A DNA stretch of 7,218 nt from Nitrospirota bacterium (GTDB taxonomy: Bacteria > Nitrospinota > Nitrospinia > Nitrospinales > Nitrospinaceae). This document shows, piece after piece, positions 5,643 through 7,218 of this stretch; positions within the stretch are counted from its first letter, which is position 1, and every line of letters starts with the position of its first letter. Location of the stretch: assembly GCA_003229345.1 (NCBI GenBank), contig QIDN01000336.1:1-7218 (forward strand). The letters run 5' to 3'. A program made the position numbers and the translations under genes. The notes beneath the pieces were generated by a model, which searched no databases, was not told the DNA's origin, and was given only the letters and a program-made list of their open reading frames with translations.

Positions 5643-7218
5643 TCAAAAACTTTGCAACATCAATTGGTCCGCCTTACGGATTTTCTCCCGGAGTTTGTCT
5701 GGATCGGGAATTTCTCCGGCCGGCTCCTCCAGTCTCTTCAGAGTCAACGCCAGGCTGGTCTTCCAGGCTTTACGGGCTTCCGTAACATTATCCATGGAGA
5801 AATGCACGTCTCCCAAATGGTCATAGAGCACAGGATCGGGCTGGGCATACACCATAGCTTTTTTAATGTGCACCAAGGCCTGCTTCGGCTCGCCTTTTTT
5901 GTGATAAATCCATCCCAGGCTATCCAGGAAATATCCGTTTCGGGGCTGGATATTCAGCGCCTGCTCCAAGTGGTGCAGAGCCTTGTCGAGATCTTCTCCC
6001 TTCGTCGCGTAAATATACCCGATGAAGTTGTGCGCATTAGAATGATGCGGATTGATTTCCAGGGTGTGCTTCATGGCGGCGATGGCCTTATCGAATTGCC
6101 CCAATCGTTCGAGAAGCGCGCCCTGCTCAAAATAATACGTATCCTTTTTGTCATTCAGTTTGATGGCCTTGTTGATATTCAGGTAGGCCTCTTCATTTTC
6201 ATTCAGCGACATGTGGGCCAAAGCCAGCGCATGATACAACCGGTCATTATCGAGGTCCATGACCACTGCCTGCTTGAGGAGCTCAATCGATTTTTTCATT
6301 TCCTTGTTGAGTCCGTAAAGCCGCGCCAGGTTCAACAGGATATCAATCGATTCTTCACCGGCCTCAACCTTTCGATAGGCTTCCACTTCGGTGATGGCTT
6401 TGTCCATCCTTCCGAACAACTCATAAATTTTGGCGATGACGAGGCGTAATTCCTTGTCCTCTTCATTGGCGAGCGCCAGCCGGAACTCATCTACGGCTTG
6501 AAGATAAACCGCCTGCTCATAAAAAATGATGCCGATCTGGGTGTGGATGTTGGCTTCACTCGGTTCGAAAGGAGGGACGTCCGCCACTTGTATGTTGTCG
6601 GTGGACTGGGTACCGGCAGCAAAGTCGAACCGTTTTAAATGTTCGTTGATTTTTTTATCACCGGGTTTCAGTTTCAAAATAACTTTGTACTGCTCCATGG
6701 CTTCCGGATATTTTTTCTGAAGCTCCAGCACACGGGCCAGGTTTTCCCGAGCTTCAATGAAGCTGGGACGAAGGGTCAGGGATTTCTTGAATTTTTCCTC
6801 CGCGCTTTGCATTTCGCCGGTACGCACCAGGGCCGATCCAAGATAGTGATACCCCAGAGGGTTGGCCGGTTCCACCACGATAGCCTGCTGGAACAACTCG
6901 CGCGCATCTTCGTATTGCTTTAACGCCCGCAGGTTGTACCCGGCAAGCAAATAAGCGCGGGCGTTGGCGGGTTCTATTTCCATCACCTTTTTATAGTGAT
7001 CCAATGCCTCCTGATATTTGTTCTGACTGGATAAAACATCACCCATGACCATGTGAACCCGCACATTATTCGGAAAGCGCTGGAGCGCCTCCTCTCCGGC
7101 TGCCAGCACCAGCTCAAATTGACCGGTGCGCAAATACAGGTTGACCAGATGCGTGTGTAGCCTTTCGCGGGTCGGATCGAACTGAACCACCAGAGCGTAG
7201 CGCCGGGCGGCTTCGTCA
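5643..7218 (-). CDS. TPR-repeat protein, C-terminal part (5' end outside window)
   Basis: The frame stays open to the right edge, with about 524 residues visible, so the true start and any signal peptide are missing; the GTG at 7190 is only an internal codon. The sequence is almost wholly tetratricopeptide repeats of about 34 residues. I count about 13 units plus a partial one at the edge, each with the small/aromatic pattern and many ending in P-x-N/D (EPAN, RPSF, KPGD, NPHH, QPRN). A non-repeat linker (about residues 197-221, with PPFEPSE) separates the first five units from the rest. The strongest family signature is near the C-terminus: HNFIGYIYA, then LDSLGWIYHKKGE, then LYDHLGDVHF and ARKAWKTSL. 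This pattern belongs to TPR proteins found upstream of lolB-like genes. A charged tail follows (about 496-524). Likely a protein-interaction scaffold of the envelope; the partner is unknown. It heads the lipoprotein-ispE group. Confidence 0.92.
   Translation of the reverse strand, partial: DEAARRYALVVQFDPTRERLHTHLVNLYLRTGQFELVLAAGEEALQRFPNNVRVHMVMGDVLSSQNKYQEALDHYKKVMEIEPANARAYLLAGYNLRALKQYEDARELFQQAIVVEPANPLGYHYLGSALVRTGEMQSAEEKFKKSLTLRPSFIEARENLARVLELQKKYPEAMEQYKVILKLKPGDKKINEHLKRFDFAAGTQSTDNIQVADVPPFEPSEANIHTQIGIIFYEQAVYLQAVDEFRLALANEEDKELRLVIAKIYELFGRMDKAITEVEAYRKVEAGEESIDILLNLARLYGLNKEMKKSIELLKQAVVMDLDNDRLYHALALAHMSLNENEEAYLNINKAIKLNDKKDTYYFEQGALLERLGQFDKAIAAMKHTLEINPHHSNAHNFIGYIYATKGEDLDKALHHLEQALNIQPRNGYFLDSLGWIYHKKGEPKQALVHIKKAMVYAQPDPVLYDHLGDVHFSMDNVTEARKAWKTSLALTLKRLEEPAGEIPDPDKLREKIRKADQLMLQSF

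Noticed and set aside
5652..6449. 265-residue open frame on the plus strand inside the TPR gene
   Set aside because: It is antisense to well-formed TPR repeats. The translated sequence shows no motif and looks like a mirror of the repeat codons.
1..7218. CRISPR array, insertion sequence, phage or defence genes
   Set aside because: No direct-repeat array, terminal inverted repeats, transposase motif or defence domain was seen on either strand; all coding space is taken by housekeeping genes.

Overview
The window is a compact, almost gap-free bacterial gene cluster in which every gene is read on the minus strand, so biological order runs from high to low coordinates. It holds a TPR-repeat protein (5' end cut by the right edge), a LolB-like outer-membrane lipoprotein, ispE, tRNA-Gln(UUG), prs, rplY/ctc (bL25), pth, and the N-terminal ~460 residues of a membrane-bound ion-pumping pyrophosphatase (hppA, 3' end cut by the left edge). 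The lipoprotein signal peptide with a non-Asp +2 residue, together with a LolB-like gene, points to a diderm Gram-negative bacterium. The order TPR - lolB-like - ispE - tRNA-Gln - prs - rplY - pth is, from memory, a conserved housekeeping block in beta- and delta-proteobacterial-grade genomes. hppA in the slot where ychF often follows pth, and the long (CTC-type) bL25, fit a delta-proteobacterial, Nitrospinota or Nitrospirota-like lineage better than an enteric one. No finer assignment can be made from this window.

Layout. 7218-5643 is the TPR protein. 5615-4836 is the lipoprotein, 27 nt downstream. 4820-3921 is ispE, 15 nt further on. A 222-nt AT-rich spacer (3699-3920) is the only sizeable non-coding stretch and probably carries the promoter of the second half. 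3698-3623 is tRNA-Gln with an encoded CCA end. Prs (3589-2627) starts 33 nt later. rplY (2625-1951) starts 1 nt after the prs stop, pth (1945-1379) 5 nt after the rplY stop, and hppA (from 1382) overlaps the pth stop by 4 nt (ATGA). The tight spacing from prs to hppA suggests one transcription unit, possibly including the tRNA.

How the genes may work together. The upstream half concerns envelope biogenesis (TPR protein, LolB-like lipoprotein) and isoprenoid precursor synthesis (IspE). The downstream half concerns nucleotide precursor supply (Prs, PRPP) and translation (tRNA-Gln, bL25, peptidyl-tRNA hydrolase). It ends with an enzyme that hydrolyses pyrophosphate and stores the energy as an ion gradient. 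PPi is a by-product of PRPP-using reactions and aminoacyl-tRNA synthesis, so the hppA placement makes metabolic sense, though this is inference. I do not see a mobile element, CRISPR array, phage gene or obviously novel system. The best second-look points are the Na+-type glutamate position in HppA and its coupling to pth, a Gly replacing a usually conserved Asn in Pth, and possible regulatory content in the 222-nt spacer.
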